Counted from the stretch's first letter, positions 8,464 to 18,865 are shown. The stretch: 64,000 nt of DNA from Terriglobales bacterium (GCA_035624455.1 DASPRM010000068.1:1-64000); one strand, 5' to 3'. Notes: generated by a model from the sequence alone, not told the origin. Program-made: numbers and translations.

Positions 8464-10260
8464 ATGCAAACTACAATTCGAGCCGTTCTCCTTGTGTTGA
8501 TCGCGTGTTCTTTTTTCACTCAAGCCCAAACTCAGCAAGGAAACCATAAGATGGCGCAGCAAGCCGTGGCTCCTCCCAGTTCTAGCGCGGCGCTCGAGTC
8601 GTGGAACAAGCTGGTGGATGAGTATTTTGACGGGTTTTTCGGTTACCACCCCAGCGAAGCTACCGCCACGGGTTTTCATCAATACGATACGCAGCTAGAG
8701 GACTATTCGCGGAAGAATATCGATCAGCAGATCGCCTTCAACCGCCAATTTCGCGCCCGGCTGGAGAAATTCGATGCCTCAAGTTTGCCCCTGGAAGCGC
8801 AGCAGGATTACCAGTTGATCGTAGCCAGCATCAACAGCACGCTGCTGAGTTTGGAGAGCATCCGGCCATGGGAGAAGAATCCGGACCGCTATTCCAGCGG
8901 GATCACCGGCAGCGCATTCGTGATCATGTCGCGCAAATTCGCGCCGCCGGAGGATCGCCTGCGATCTCTGATCGCGCGAGAGAAGCAGATGCCGGCGGTA
9001 TTTACGGCCGCCCGTGCCAACCTCAACAATCCACCCAAGGTGTACACCCAGGTGGCCATCGAGCAGATGCCGGGGCTTATCTCTTTTTTCCAAAAGGATG
9101 TGCCTGAAGCATTTGCCGGCGTGAAAGATCCGGCGTTGCTGGCGGAATTCAAAGAATCGAACCAGGGGGTGATCAGCGCGCTGGAAAAGTATCAGAACTT
9201 CCTGCAGGAAGATCTGCTACCCATTTCCCAGGGGGACTTCCGCATCGGTGCGGAGAACTACCGCAAGAAGCTGGAATACGACGAAATGGTCGATACGCCG
9301 CTCGACCGTCTGCTGGAGATCGGATACCAGGATCTGCGTAAGAACCAGCAGCATTTCAAGGAGGTAGCGGCGCAAATCGATCCCAAGAAGACGCCGCAGG
9401 AGATCCTGGACGATCTGGAAAAAGATCACCCGACCGGGGATAACCTGCTGCAGAGCTTTCGAGATGTCCTCAGCGGCCTGCGTCAGTACATCGAGAGAAA
9501 CCACATTGTGACCATTCCGTCGCAGGTGATGCCGATTGTGGAAGAGACGCCTCCATTTGCCAGGGCGCTGACCTCGGCTTCTATGGATACACCCGGTCCC
9601 TATGAAACCAAGGCTACCGAGGCGTACTTTAACGTAACCCTTCCCGATGCTCGCTGGTCCAAACAACAAACCGAAGAATGGCTGCAGGGATTCAATCGCG
9701 GCACCATCATCAGCACGGCGGTGCATGAGGCGTTTCCCGGTCACTATACGCAGTTCCTGTGGCTTTACCACGCTCCGTCCAAGGTGCGGAAACTGGCCGG
9801 GTGCGCTTCCAATGCGGAAGGTTGGGCGCATTACACCGAGCAGATGATGCTGGATGAGGGCTATGGGCGCCCCCCAGGCTCACCGGCGGACCCTCGTTTC
9901 CTGCAGTTACGCCTCGGGCAGTTGCAGGATGCCTTGCTGCGAGATGCGCGCTTTATTGTGGGCATCTCCATGCACACCGGCAAAATGACGCTGGAACAAG
10001 CAACCGATTTCTTTGTCAAAGACGGATATCAGACGCACGCCGTAGCCGAACGCGAGGCTAAGCGCGGCACTTCCGATCCCACTTACCTGGTGTACACGCT
10101 GGGTAAGCTGCAAATCATGAAGCTGCGCGAGGACTACAAGCAGATCAAAGGCGACAAATTCTCGCTGCAGGAATTCCACGATACTTTTCTCAAACAGGGC
10201 TTCCCTCCGGTGAAGCTCATCCGTGAAACCATGCTGGGAAACAACAGCCCAGTGCTCTAA
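8464..10260 (+). CDS. Exported DUF885 family protein, putative metallopeptidase
   Basis: A 598-residue exported protein. It begins with a signal peptide (QTTIRAVLLVLIACSFFTQAQ). The DUF885 signature HEAFPGHYTQ lies at about residues 421-430, followed by NAEGWAHYTEQMMLDEGYG. The first motif looks like a zinc-binding HExxxxH site, and the second adds acidic ligands, so peptidase activity is plausible, though DUF885 members are mostly uncharacterised. The body is helical, as expected for the family, and the length is normal. The ATG at 8464 gives a proper signal peptide even though the ribosome-binding site is weak. galU follows 64 bases downstream, and functional linkage is unlikely. Confidence 0.87.
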   Translation: MQTTIRAVLLVLIACSFFTQAQTQQGNHKMAQQAVAPPSSSAALESWNKLVDEYFDGFFGYHPSEATATGFHQYDTQLEDYSRKNIDQQIAFNRQFRARLEKFDASSLPLEAQQDYQLIVASINSTLLSLESIRPWEKNPDRYSSGITGSAFVIMSRKFAPPEDRLRSLIAREKQMPAVFTAARANLNNPPKVYTQVAIEQMPGLISFFQKDVPEAFAGVKDPALLAEFKESNQGVISALEKYQNFLQEDLLPISQGDFRIGAENYRKKLEYDEMVDTPLDRLLEIGYQDLRKNQQHFKEVAAQIDPKKTPQEILDDLEKDHPTGDNLLQSFRDVLSGLRQYIERNHIVTIPSQVMPIVEETPPFARALTSASMDTPGPYETKATEAYFNVTLPDARWSKQQTEEWLQGFNRGTIISTAVHEAFPGHYTQFLWLYHAPSKVRKLAGCASNAEGWAHYTEQMMLDEGYGRPPGSPADPRFLQLRLGQLQDALLRDARFIVGISMHTGKMTLEQATDFFVKDGYQTHAVAEREAKRGTSDPTYLVYTLGKLQIMKLREDYKQIKGDKFSLQEFHDTFLKQGFPPVKLIRETMLGNNSPVL

Positions 10261-10324
10261 GACAACTCTGTTAGGCAATCGGGGAATCAGAGCGTATGCT
10301 CGCCAGCCCGACTGAGCCGAGATT

Positions 10325-11200
10325 ATGAAAGTAAGGAAAGCAGTCTTCCCCGCAGCAGGATTAGGCACGCGCTTCCTGCCGGCCACCAAAGCCCAGCCCA
10401 AGGAAATGCTGCCGCTGGTCGACAAACCCATCATCCAGTATGGCGTGGAGGAGGCATTGGCGGCAGGCTGCGACCAGATCATCATCGTCACCGGACGCGG
10501 CAAGCAGGCCATCGAAGATCACTTCGACACCAGCTACGAACTGGAGAAGATGCTGGAAGAGCGAAAGAAATTCGATCTGCTAGCCATCGTGCGCCAGATC
10601 TCCGACATGATTCATGTCGCGTATGTGCGACAGAAGGAAGCCTTGGGCCTTGGACATGCCGTACTGACTGCGCGCGAGCTGGTGGGCGATGAACCTTTCG
10701 CCGTACTGCTTGCTGACGACGTCATCGATGCCCCCGTTCCCTGCCTGAAGCAGATGATGGAAGTATTCGAGCAGACTCAATGCTCAGTGATTGCCAATCA
10801 GGTAGTGGAAGGAGCCGCGATTTCTGCCTATGGCGTGATCGCCGCCAATCCTGTGGACGGGAAGTTCTCCGGAAGGCTGCATGAGATTACCAATCTGGTC
10901 GAGAAACCGCGACCTCAGGAAGCCCCATCGAAGTTCGCCATCATTGGGCGCTATATTCTGACCCCGCGCATCTTTGAGGCTTTGGAATCTACCGGTGTGG
11001 GCAGTGGCGGAGAGCTGCAACTCACCGATGGACTGCGCCAGCTGCTGAAGCACGAGAAAATCTACGGGTTCCTGTTTGAAGGCAAGCGTCACGACACGGG
11101 AGACAAACTGGGGTTTCTGAAGGCGACAGTGGAGTTCGCGCTGAAGCGCCCAGACCTGGGAAAAGAATTGAGGAGTTGGCTGAAGGATTTGCCGTTGTAG
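10325..11200 (+). CDS. galU: UTP-glucose-1-phosphate uridylyltransferase
   Basis: The enzyme makes UDP-glucose from UTP and glucose-1-phosphate, for envelope polysaccharides and galactose metabolism. The 291-residue product opens with the nucleotidyltransferase signature KAVFPAAGLGTRFLPATKAQPKEMLP. It continues with DKPIIQYGVEEALAAG, QKEALGLGHAVL, the metal-binding VLLADDVID, GVIAANP and VEKPRPQEAPS, and ends with the RHDTGDKLGFLKA motif near 257. Length and motif order match bacterial GalU closely. It converges on purD with only 16 bases between the stop codons, so the two transcripts probably overlap at their 3' ends. Confidence 0.97.
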   Translation: MKVRKAVFPAAGLGTRFLPATKAQPKEMLPLVDKPIIQYGVEEALAAGCDQIIIVTGRGKQAIEDHFDTSYELEKMLEERKKFDLLAIVRQISDMIHVAYVRQKEALGLGHAVLTARELVGDEPFAVLLADDVIDAPVPCLKQMMEVFEQTQCSVIANQVVEGAAISAYGVIAANPVDGKFSGRLHEITNLVEKPRPQEAPSKFAIIGRYILTPRIFEALESTGVGSGGELQLTDGLRQLLKHEKIYGFLFEGKRHDTGDKLGFLKATVEFALKRPDLGKELRSWLKDLPL

Positions 11201-11216
11201 AAGCCGGGCCTGTTCG

Positions 11217-12488
11217 TCATCGCTTCACCGCCCGGGCTGCAATGTCCTTGCGGTACTGCATGCCATCGAATTGGATTTTGCCCGCCGCTTCGTAAGCGCG
11301 TGAGACCGCGGTGGCGAGATCGGGAGCACGGGATGTGACTCCGAGCACGCGGCCGCCGGTGGTGTAGTAGGTGTTGCCTTCTTTTCGGGTTCCCGCGTGA
11401 AAGACCTTGACGCCTTCCACGCGCGCTGCGTCTTCGAGCCCGAAGATCGGTTTACCCACTTCCGGGGTGTCGGGATATCCCTTCGATGCCAGCACCACGC
11501 AGACCGTGGAATCGTCCGACCACTTGAAGTCTCCGTCACTCACTCGTCCTTCTGTGGAAGCCATGAAGGCACCGAACAGATCGCTTTCCAGGCGCATGAG
11601 AATGGGCTGGGTTTCGGGATCGCCGAAGCGAGCGTTGAACTCCAGCACCATAGGTCCGCGGGCGGTCATCATCAAGCCACAATAAAGGATGCCGCGATAT
11701 TCGATGCCCTCGGCTCGCATGTGGCTGATGGTGGGGCGCGCGATGTGCGTGACCAGCCAATCGCGCATCTTGTCGTCCACAATTGCAGGGCTGGAATAGG
11801 CGCCCATGCCGCCAGTGTTGGGACCGGTATCGCCGTCGCCGATGCGTTTGTAATCCTGTGCGGCGACCAAAGGAACTACGCGTTCGCCGTCACTCACCAC
11901 TAGAAATGAGAGCTCTTCGCCGCGGAGATATTCCTCGAGCACGACGGCTTTGCCGGCATCGCCTAGAAGCTGGCCACTGAGCATCTTCTGGGCGACCTCG
12001 GAGGCCTCCTCGCGGCTCTGCGCCAGAACGACTCCCTTTCCCGCCGCCAGCCCGTCAGCTTTGATCACGATGGGAGCGCTGAAGTGCGGGAGAGCGCTTT
12101 TCAGTTCCTGCAAGTTTGTGCAGATAACGAAATGCGAGGCCGGAATGCGATGCCGCAACATGAATTCTTTGGCGAAAATCTTGCTCGACTCCAGGCGGGC
12201 GGCGGAAGCGGTAGGGCCGAAGATGCGGAAGCCACTGCGGCGGAATTCATCCACAACGCCGTTGGCCAGTGGCAGCTCGGGTCCGACGATGGTGAGGTCG
12301 GGTTCGATGCGGCGCGCAATCTGCAGCAGGGAAGGCACATCTTTGACCTCTGCGGGAATGCATTCAGCTTCGTCGCAGATACCACCGTTTCCCGGTACGC
12401 AATAAAGCTGTGAAATGCGAGGCGATTGGCGCAGTTTCCAGACAATCGCGTGTTCCCTGCCCCCACTGCCGATGACCAGGACTTTCAT
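11217..12488 (-). CDS. purD: Phosphoribosylamine-glycine ligase
   Basis: PurD joins glycine to 5-phosphoribosylamine using ATP, the second step of purine synthesis. The 423-residue ATP-grasp enzyme opens with MKVLVIGSGGREHAIVWKL. It has the GPELPLANGVVDEF segment, the ATP-grasp lysine region IVIKADGLAAGKGVVLA, EEYLRGEELSFLV, the PURD signature FNARFGDPETQPILMRL near 285, and YTTGGRVLGVT near the C-terminus. Length is normal. The start ATG at 12486-12488 is well defined by the glycine-rich loop immediately after it. No other purine genes lie beside it. Confidence 0.97.
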   Translation of the reverse strand: MKVLVIGSGGREHAIVWKLRQSPRISQLYCVPGNGGICDEAECIPAEVKDVPSLLQIARRIEPDLTIVGPELPLANGVVDEFRRSGFRIFGPTASAARLESSKIFAKEFMLRHRIPASHFVICTNLQELKSALPHFSAPIVIKADGLAAGKGVVLAQSREEASEVAQKMLSGQLLGDAGKAVVLEEYLRGEELSFLVVSDGERVVPLVAAQDYKRIGDGDTGPNTGGMGAYSSPAIVDDKMRDWLVTHIARPTISHMRAEGIEYRGILYCGLMMTARGPMVLEFNARFGDPETQPILMRLESDLFGAFMASTEGRVSDGDFKWSDDSTVCVVLASKGYPDTPEVGKPIFGLEDAARVEGVKVFHAGTRKEGNTYYTTGGRVLGVTSRAPDLATAVSRAYEAAGKIQFDGMQYRKDIAARAVKR

Positions 12489-12633
12489 GTGTCTCCCGCG
12501 ACCAAGGTTAGGGAAGTAACGCCTGCCGTGTCAAACGCTTAACCAGGCTTCGGCGGGGGCGTTTGCGATTCGATTTGAGGGTCGCGCCTGTACCGAAGTA
12601 ACCGGGTTTTACCGCAGGAATTGATATTCTTGT

Positions 12634-12663
12634 GTTAATCGTAGTTAACCCATAGCGTATAAT
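12634..12663 (+). promoter_or_regulatory. mntR promoter with palindromic candidate operator
   Basis: A perfect TATAAT sits at 12658-12663, only 10 bases before the mntR ATG at 12674. Transcription would therefore begin about 3-5 bases from the start codon, making the mRNA nearly leaderless. Upstream, GTTAA (12634-12638) and TTAAC (12645-12649) form a 16-base interrupted palindrome overlapping the -35 position. This is a reasonable operator for autoregulation by the DtxR-family product. Binding is inferred. Confidence 0.5.
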
Positions 12664-12673
12664 TGTAATTTGC

Positions 12674-13366
12674 ATGATCACGGTATCCAAAGAGGACTAC
12701 ATCAAGGCCATTATGGAAGCCGAGAGCGAGGGCACGGATGTGATCTCGGCGACCCTGGCGCACTGGCTTTCGGTATCGGCGCCGGCCGTAACTATGGCGC
12801 TACGCCGCTTGAAGAAGGATGGTCTAGTGACGGTGCACGCCGATGGGCGGGTTCGTCTGACGGCGGCGGGGCGCGAGATCGCTCGCCATCTGATGGTGCG
12901 CCACCACCTGATCGAGCGGATGCTCCACGAAGTGTTTGGCATGGAATGGTACAAAACCCACGACGAGGCAGAGCGGCTGGAACACGCGGTTTCAGCGGAT
13001 TTCGAGGCTCGCTTGGTGGAAAAACTGGGACGCGGGAGGGCCTGTCCGCACGGCAATCTGACCACGCCGGAGAGCCCCGCATCGCGCCGACGGCGGGGTC
13101 TGGTGCTGCTGTCCAGCGCCGAACCAGGAAAGACATACACCGTAGCTGCGCTGTACGAGCGCGACCGCAAGCTGCTGGAGTTTCTCGACAGCCGCGGCGT
13201 GCGTCCCGGGGCCAAGATTCATGTGGTGAACCGTAACTACGACCAAACCCTCACACTGGAAGGCGAGGCTGGGGTTGTGCCGCTGGGTGGAGCAGCGGCG
13301 GAGAGGGTTTGGGTTTCGGCAGACAAAAATCATCGCCATGGCGGGCGCTCAGAAACACGGGGTTAA
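12674..13366 (+). CDS. mntR: DtxR/MntR family metal-dependent repressor
   Basis: A 230-residue metal-sensing transcriptional repressor. An N-terminal winged helix (residues about 5-65, ATLAHWLSVSAPAVTMALRR) is followed by the metal-binding dimerisation helices. Asp8, His77, Glu100, Glu103 and His104 line up, within one residue, with the Mn-binding Asp8, His77, Glu99, Glu102 and His103 of Bacillus MntR. Position 11 is Lys in place of Glu, so the second metal site may differ. Residues about 155-222 form a C-terminal SH3/FeoA-like domain, as in the longer DtxR/IdeR type. The mntH-like gene follows at 13439 on the same strand, which supports a manganese (or iron) role. No ribosome-binding site precedes the ATG, which fits the leaderless promoter. 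Confidence 0.88.
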   Translation: MITVSKEDYIKAIMEAESEGTDVISATLAHWLSVSAPAVTMALRRLKKDGLVTVHADGRVRLTAAGREIARHLMVRHHLIERMLHEVFGMEWYKTHDEAERLEHAVSADFEARLVEKLGRGRACPHGNLTTPESPASRRRRGLVLLSSAEPGKTYTVAALYERDRKLLEFLDSRGVRPGAKIHVVNRNYDQTLTLEGEAGVVPLGGAAAERVWVSADKNHRHGGRSETRG

Positions 13367-13438
13367 CTCCGGTTCACCTTTCTAAATTTGCTCCTGCTAA
13401 AGGGCAACAGCGGATCGATTGGCAAGGTCTTAGGCACT

Positions 13439-14770
13439 ATGGCGAGCGATAGCAAAACCTGGAACCTGGAGCGAGAACAGCAGAGCCTGCCAGAGGTGCA
13501 CCGCACGCTTCCCATACCTGACTCGCCGGCATTTCTGCGCAAACTAATCGCCTTCGCCGGTCCCGGCTTCCTGGTAGCAGTGGGATACATGGATCCCGGA
13601 AATTGGGCCACCGACCTGGCTGGCGGCTCCATGTACAACTACAAGCTGCTGTCGGTGATCATGATCTCCAACCTCATGGCCATTTTGCTGCAGAGCCTGG
13701 CGTTGAAGTTGGGAATCGTTTCCGGACGCGACCTGGCGCAGGCCTGCCGCGACTCGTTCAGCCGGCGAACCACAATTCTGCTGTGGGTGTTTGCCGAAGT
13801 TGCGATTGCCGCCTGCGATTTGGCGGAGGTGATTGGCTCGGCCATTGCTCTCAATCTTCTATTTCACATCCCCCTGCTGTGGGGCGTGTGCATTACCGCT
13901 CTGGACGTCCTGGTGATTCTTTTCCTGCAGCAGAAAGGATTTCGCTACATTGAGGCGGTTGTCATCACTCTTATCGCGGTGATCGGGGTGTGCTTCGGGC
14001 TGGAGATCTTGTTCTCGCGACCGAGCATGTTAGGAATCGCCCAGGGGTTCATTCCTTCGGCGCAAATCCTGAAAGATCCGGGCATGTTGTATATCGCCAT
14101 CGGAATCCTCGGCGCGACGGTGATGCCACATAACTTGTATCTGCACTCGGCGATCGTGCAGACGCGTGATTTTGCCCGCACCCGCGAAGGCATGAGGGAA
14201 GCGATCAAGTATTCGCAGATCGATTCGGCGGGGGCGCTGACGATCGCGCTGCTTGTGAACGCCGCCATCTTGATCGTTTCAGCGGCCACGTTCTACCAGG
14301 CTGGATACAACCACATAGCCGAAATTCAGGACGCTTACAAGCTACTTTCCCCGTTGCTGGGAGTGACGGGTGCGAGCACGATCTTTGCCCTGGCTTTGCT
14401 GGCTTCAGGGCAGAACTCCACGCTGACCGGAACCCTGGCCGGTCAGGTGGTGATGGAGGGATTTCTGAATATCCGTTTGCGGCCCTGGCTGCGGCGGCTG
14501 ATTACGCGTGCGCTGGCCATCATACCCGCAGTGATAGTCACGGCGATTGCCGGCGCCAGCGGTACTGCCAGGCTGCTCGTCCTCAGCCAGGTCGTGCTGA
14601 GCATGCAATTGAGTTTCGCCGTAGTTCCCCTCGTTATGTTCACCAGCGATCGCCGCAAAATGGGCGAGTTCGTCAATCCGGCGTGGTTGAAAGCACTGGC
14701 GTGGGTGACGGCTGTGTTCATTGCGGTGTTGAATGCGTGGCTGCTGGTGCAGGCCGTGCATACTGTTTAG
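13439..14770 (+). CDS. mntH: NRAMP family divalent metal transporter
   Basis: A proton-coupled manganese/iron importer of the inner membrane. The 443-residue product has about eleven hydrophobic segments and both NRAMP metal-site motifs: DPGNW in TM1 (VGYMDPGNWATD, near residue 45) and MPHNLYLHS in TM6 (near 225). The transport signature region GQNSTLTGTLAGQ is also clear. The frame is open from a TTG at 13388, but the ATG at 13439 (ASDSKTWNLEREQQ) with AAGG upstream is the better start. It lies 72 bases after the mntR-like gene and is probably co-regulated with it. Confidence 0.94.
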   Translation: MASDSKTWNLEREQQSLPEVHRTLPIPDSPAFLRKLIAFAGPGFLVAVGYMDPGNWATDLAGGSMYNYKLLSVIMISNLMAILLQSLALKLGIVSGRDLAQACRDSFSRRTTILLWVFAEVAIAACDLAEVIGSAIALNLLFHIPLLWGVCITALDVLVILFLQQKGFRYIEAVVITLIAVIGVCFGLEILFSRPSMLGIAQGFIPSAQILKDPGMLYIAIGILGATVMPHNLYLHSAIVQTRDFARTREGMREAIKYSQIDSAGALTIALLVNAAILIVSAATFYQAGYNHIAEIQDAYKLLSPLLGVTGASTIFALALLASGQNSTLTGTLAGQVVMEGFLNIRLRPWLRRLITRALAIIPAVIVTAIAGASGTARLLVLSQVVLSMQLSFAVVPLVMFTSDRRKMGEFVNPAWLKALAWVTAVFIAVLNAWLLVQAVHTV

Positions 14771-14891
14771 CTGAAGAGTACAAAAAGCATTCCCGAGAGA
14801 TTACACTAATCTGTTTGGGAGACGGGTCTCCGGCGTCCTGTTTGCATCGCACTCCCGAACCCTACATCCAACCTAATTGAAGGTACTTCAC

Positions 14892-17591
14892 ATGAATAGT
14901 TTTGGCAGCCGCTCCGTGTTTCGCGTCGGAGGCCGGGAATTCGAGATCTATGGTCTCGACGCTCTGGATAAACAGGGAATCGCCACCCGGCATTTGCCTT
15001 ATTCGCTGCGAATCCTGCTCGAAAACCTGCTCCGCAATGAGAACGGCACGGTCAAGAAAGACGACATCCTCACGCTCGCGAAATGGGATGGTAAGAAGCC
15101 TTCGAGCCAGGAGATCGCGTTCATGCCGGCCCGCGTCTTGATGCAGGATTTCACCGGCGTGCCTGCGGTCGTGGACCTGGCGGCGATGCGCGATGCCATG
15201 GCGCGGCTGGGAGGCGATCCCTCCAGAATCAATCCCATTCAGCCGGCGGAATTGGTGATCGATCATTCAGTGCAGGTGGATGAGTTTGGAACCCCGGCGT
15301 CATTTCAGCTCAATGCGGAGATGGAATTCCAGCGCAACAAGGAGCGTTATGCCTTCCTGCGGTGGGGACAAACGGCGTTCAAGAACTTCGCCATTGTGCC
15401 ACCCGACACCGGCATCGTTCACCAGGTGAATTTGGAATATCTGGCGCGGGTGGTGTTTATCGGGCCAAAAGGACAGAGCGGCCATCCGATGGCATATCCC
15501 GACACGCTTGTCGGCACGGATTCGCACACTACCATGATTAACGGGCTCGGCGTGCTGGGTTGGGGCGTGGGTGGAATTGAAGCCGAAGCCGCCATGCTGA
15601 ATCAGCCGGTTTCAATGCTGATTCCGGAAGTCGTCGGGGTGCGGTTGACTGGCAATCTGCGGGAGGGGTCGACCGCTACCGACCTGGTACTCACGATTAC
15701 GGAGATGCTCCGCAAGGAAGGCGTGGTAGGCAAATTCGTGGAGTACTTCGGTCCGGGTCTAGCGAATTTGCCGCTCGCTGACCGCGCCACTATCGGCAAC
15801 ATGTCGCCGGAATACGGGGCTACGTGCGGTATCTTCCCAGTGGACCAGGAGACGCTGCGCTTTCTGGCTTTTAGCGGCCGGTCCAAAGAGCAGATCGAAC
15901 TGGTCGAAGCCTATTGCAAAGAGCAGGGGCTGTTCCACACACCTGATTTTCCAGAAGCGACCTACTCCAAGGTTCTGCGTCTGGATCTGGCGAGTGTGGA
16001 GCCCAGCGTTTCCGGACCTAAGCGCCCGCAGGACCGGGTTGCGCTCAGCCACATCAACCAGTCGTTTAGCGATGCTCTGCCTTCGTTGCTGAAGCCTAAT
16101 GCCAAGACTCCGGCGAATGCGGCAAAAGTATCCGGCAATGGCGATCTGCGGTCCAATTTGCACCACGGGAGCGTAGTGATCGCGGCTATCACCAGCTGCA
16201 CCAATACTTCGAATCCATCGGTCATGCTGGCCGCAGGTTTGCTGGCCAAGAAGGCGGTCGAGAAGGGGCTGAAGCGGCCCGCATGGGTGAAAACATCGCT
16301 GGCGCCCGGCTCGAAAGTCGTGACCGAGTATTACAAGACTGCGGGACTGACGAAGTACCTCGATGAACTGGGCTTCAACCTGGTGGGATACGGTTGTACG
16401 ACGTGCATCGGGAATTCCGGACCGTTGCCCCAGGAAGTGTCGGAGTTGGTGAACGAACAAGATTTGGTGGTGGCCTCGGTGCTGTCCGGTAACCGCAACT
16501 TCGAAGGGCGCATTAACTCCGAAGTGAGGGCCAACTACCTGATGTCACCGCCATTGGTGGTGGCGTTCGCGCTGGCTGGACGCATCGACTTCGATCCCGT
16601 GAATGATCCGCTGGGCAAAGGCAAGGATGGCAAGCCGGTCTATCTGCGCGACGTCTGGCCCACGCAGAAAGAAGTGGATGAGACGATCCGCCGGTGTGTG
16701 AAGGCGGAACAGTTCAGCAAGACCTATAGCGAAGTCTTTGAAGGAGACGAGCGCTGGCGGTCGCTGAATGTGCCGCAAGGCCAGACATTCCGCTGGGACG
16801 ACAAATCCACCTACATCCGGCAGGCCCCATACTTTGACGGCATGAGTACGACCGTGCCGCCGGTTCAGGAGATCACAGGAGCGCGCGTACTGGCAAAGCT
16901 GGGCCATAGCGTGACTACCGATCACGTCTCGCCCGCGGGATCGATAAAGCCGGACAGCCCGGCAGGAAAGTACCTGATCGAGCGTGGCGTGGCAGTGAAG
17001 GATTTCAATTCATATGGCTCACGCCGCGGCAATCATGAAGTGATGGTGCGCGGCACCTTCGCCAATACGCGGATTCGCAACAAGCTCGTTCCCAGCCGCG
17101 AGGGCGGCTACACGCGTCATCTTACTGATGGTCAGGAGATGAGCATCTACGATGCCGCGATGAAGTACAAAGCTGAAGGCGTGCCGCTGATTGTTCTGGC
17201 AGGTAAAGAGTACGGTTCGGGATCGTCGCGCGATTGGGCGGCGAAAGGACCGGCGCTGCAGGGTGTGCGCTGCGTGATCGCCGAGAGCTTCGAGCGTATC
17301 CACCGTTCGAATCTGGTGGGCATGGGCATTCTGCCGCTGCAGTTCCTTCCCGACCAGGACGGGGACAAGCTCGGGCTCACCGGCGAGGAGGTGTTCGACA
17401 TCATCGGACTGCGGGCAATGCTCGACAACTTTAAGCCCGGCAGCACGGTGAAAGTGCGGACGAAAAAGAGCGACGGCAGTACGTCAGAGTTTGCCTGCAC
17501 GCTGCGCATCGATACACCGCAGGAAGTGCTGTACTACAAGCACGGCGGAATTTTGCAGTATGTGCTTAGGCAACTGCTGGGAGGCAAGTAG
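14892..17591 (+). CDS. acnA: Aconitate hydratase, AcnA/IRP type
   Basis: Aconitase interconverts citrate and isocitrate through a [4Fe-4S] cluster. The 899-residue product matches the AcnA/IRP class in length. Motifs seen are [42 protein letters not shown] near 205, the cluster cysteine in [13 protein letters not shown] near 435, the cysteine pair in [14 protein letters not shown] near 505, and the swivelling C-terminal domain with [16 protein letters not shown] near 775. The frame extends upstream to a TTG at 14877, but the ATG at 14892 has AAGG nine bases before it and is preferred. It stands alone; the malate synthase far downstream may share its pathway. Confidence 0.97.
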   Translation: MNSFGSRSVFRVGGREFEIYGLDALDKQGIATRHLPYSLRILLENLLRNENGTVKKDDILTLAKWDGKKPSSQEIAFMPARVLMQDFTGVPAVVDLAAMRDAMARLGGDPSRINPIQPAELVIDHSVQVDEFGTPASFQLNAEMEFQRNKERYAFLRWGQTAFKNFAIVPPDTGIVHQVNLEYLARVVFIGPKGQSGHPMAYPDTLVGTDSHTTMINGLGVLGWGVGGIEAEAAMLNQPVSMLIPEVVGVRLTGNLREGSTATDLVLTITEMLRKEGVVGKFVEYFGPGLANLPLADRATIGNMSPEYGATCGIFPVDQETLRFLAFSGRSKEQIELVEAYCKEQGLFHTPDFPEATYSKVLRLDLASVEPSVSGPKRPQDRVALSHINQSFSDALPSLLKPNAKTPANAAKVSGNGDLRSNLHHGSVVIAAITSCTNTSNPSVMLAAGLLAKKAVEKGLKRPAWVKTSLAPGSKVVTEYYKTAGLTKYLDELGFNLVGYGCTTCIGNSGPLPQEVSELVNEQDLVVASVLSGNRNFEGRINSEVRANYLMSPPLVVAFALAGRIDFDPVNDPLGKGKDGKPVYLRDVWPTQKEVDETIRRCVKAEQFSKTYSEVFEGDERWRSLNVPQGQTFRWDDKSTYIRQAPYFDGMSTTVPPVQEITGARVLAKLGHSVTTDHVSPAGSIKPDSPAGKYLIERGVAVKDFNSYGSRRGNHEVMVRGTFANTRIRNKLVPSREGGYTRHLTDGQEMSIYDAAMKYKAEGVPLIVLAGKEYGSGSSRDWAAKGPALQGVRCVIAESFERIHRSNLVGMGILPLQFLPDQDGDKLGLTGEEVFDIIGLRAMLDNFKPGSTVKVRTKKSDGSTSEFACTLRIDTPQEVLYYKHGGILQYVLRQLLGGK

Positions 17592-17630
17592 GGCCACGGA
17601 TCAAGACGGATAACACCGATCCTGAATTTC

Positions 17631-17695
17631 CCTCAGGGGCTAAGGCCCGATCGATTTTTGCAGCTTTTAGGGACGGCCTGAAGGCCGTCCCTTCA
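17631..17695. terminator. Convergent hairpin made of a dispersed repeat
   Basis: The part at 17631-17651 is CTCAGGGGCTAAGGCCC. It is followed at 17670-17691 by a perfect 9-bp stem, GGGACGGCC/GGCCGTCCC with loop TGAA, flanked by TTTTA before and TTCAAAA after, so it is U-rich on both strands. It sits between the convergent acnA and membrane-protein genes and could terminate both. The same two-part element, degraded, recurs at 24803-24869, and its first half at 23210-23230. Confidence 0.6.
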
Positions 17696-17731
17696 AAACC
17701 CTTCGCCACAAGTGAGTCTTTCCGCAACTTT

Positions 17732-18865
17732 TTACAGGCGCAGCAAACCGCTGAGGCTGAAGATCACGTGTCCCAGGCATACTCCCAGAACAACGCCCAG
17801 CGCCACTCCCGCGTAGCGTGACTCCAGCAGATCAGAAAAAACTCCAGCGATGAAAACGTATGCGAAGGGCAATGCGATCGGGTAGAAAACGAATCCGCCT
17901 TGATGGGGGAGCAAGAACCCCATCCCCAGCAGCAGAAGGAACACCAGCAAGGGTGCGATCACGCCGAAATAACGGGGGCGGGGCCAGGCAGCGAAGGTCG
18001 CGAGGGCAATCACCAGCAACAGAGCGACCGCTGGGACCTCCCAAAAGAACGCGGCCAACAGGTTGTAGGTGATCTTTATGCCAAGCATCTGGGTTTGGAA
18101 TTGCAGCGCGCGCGAGCTGCTTACCGCCTGCACCAGTGTGGCGAGGTGGAATCCGTACGAGGCGAGCAGCAGGAGCACTCCAATCGCGCAACCCGCAGCC
18201 AGGATGGCGATTGCGGCTCCCCGCCGTTCCGGAACCAGATAGAGCATGAACGCAGCGGCTAGCGGCAGCAGGACGATGAGCGAACACTGCGAGGCCACGG
18301 CCACGCCCAAAGCCACGCCCAGAAGCAGGATGCGCCGCCAGTTCCAGAGCACTACCTCGCGCTGGGCATAGAGCGTATGGGCTACAGCAATTGAAGTAAA
18401 GATCAGCCCAAAGGCTCCCCAGGCAGCGCCCGATCCGGGCTGAACCGTGGAACTGCGGATCACATCCACAGGCGAAAAGGCAAAGAGCACCAGGGACAGG
18501 TAACCGCCGCGGTTTCCAAACAACCGCCGGGAGACGTACCACAGGGAGGCTCCCAAAGCGACTCCCATGAACATGAATGGCAGCCGCGCGAGCCAGCGCC
18601 AGTAACCGGGCGGCTCGTCTCCGCTCAGCACGTGACGCACAACTGGCGCGGCGGCAAGCAGGCCAGTCAGGGGCGAAGCCTGTTCCGTCTGCGGGACTTC
18701 GCCAGCCTTCCATTGCCGCAGCCCCTGATCAATCGTATTCAGTTCCCGGTCGCGCAGCGGAACCCTGCCAGCAAACCACAGGCACTGAACAAAGAACGCC
18801 AACAGCAAGATTCCGGCGATGAATTGGGGAGTGCCGAAGCGCCCACGTGTGAAGTAGGAAGCCAT
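17732..18865 (-). CDS. Polytopic membrane protein, possibly GT-C glycosyltransferase-like
   Basis: The 377-residue product has about nine to ten hydrophobic segments across its whole length and no recognisable soluble domain. The first loop after TM1 (GRVPLRDRELNTIDQGLRQWKAGEVPQ) followed by a conserved-looking PPGYWRWLARLPF segment resembles ArnT/PMT-type GT-C transferases, where the first periplasmic loop carries acidic catalytic residues. This is weak evidence. The frame starts at a GTG at 18910, but the ATG at 18865 (ASYFTRGRFGTPQ) leads directly into TM1 and is preferred. The start of the longer version would overlap the heptamer repeat region. Downstream it faces acnA. Confidence 0.7.
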   Translation of the reverse strand: MASYFTRGRFGTPQFIAGILLLAFFVQCLWFAGRVPLRDRELNTIDQGLRQWKAGEVPQTEQASPLTGLLAAAPVVRHVLSGDEPPGYWRWLARLPFMFMGVALGASLWYVSRRLFGNRGGYLSLVLFAFSPVDVIRSSTVQPGSGAAWGAFGLIFTSIAVAHTLYAQREVVLWNWRRILLLGVALGVAVASQCSLIVLLPLAAAFMLYLVPERRGAAIAILAAGCAIGVLLLLASYGFHLATLVQAVSSSRALQFQTQMLGIKITYNLLAAFFWEVPAVALLLVIALATFAAWPRPRYFGVIAPLLVFLLLLGMGFLLPHQGGFVFYPIALPFAYVFIAGVFSDLLESRYAGVALGVVLGVCLGHVIFSLSGLLRL

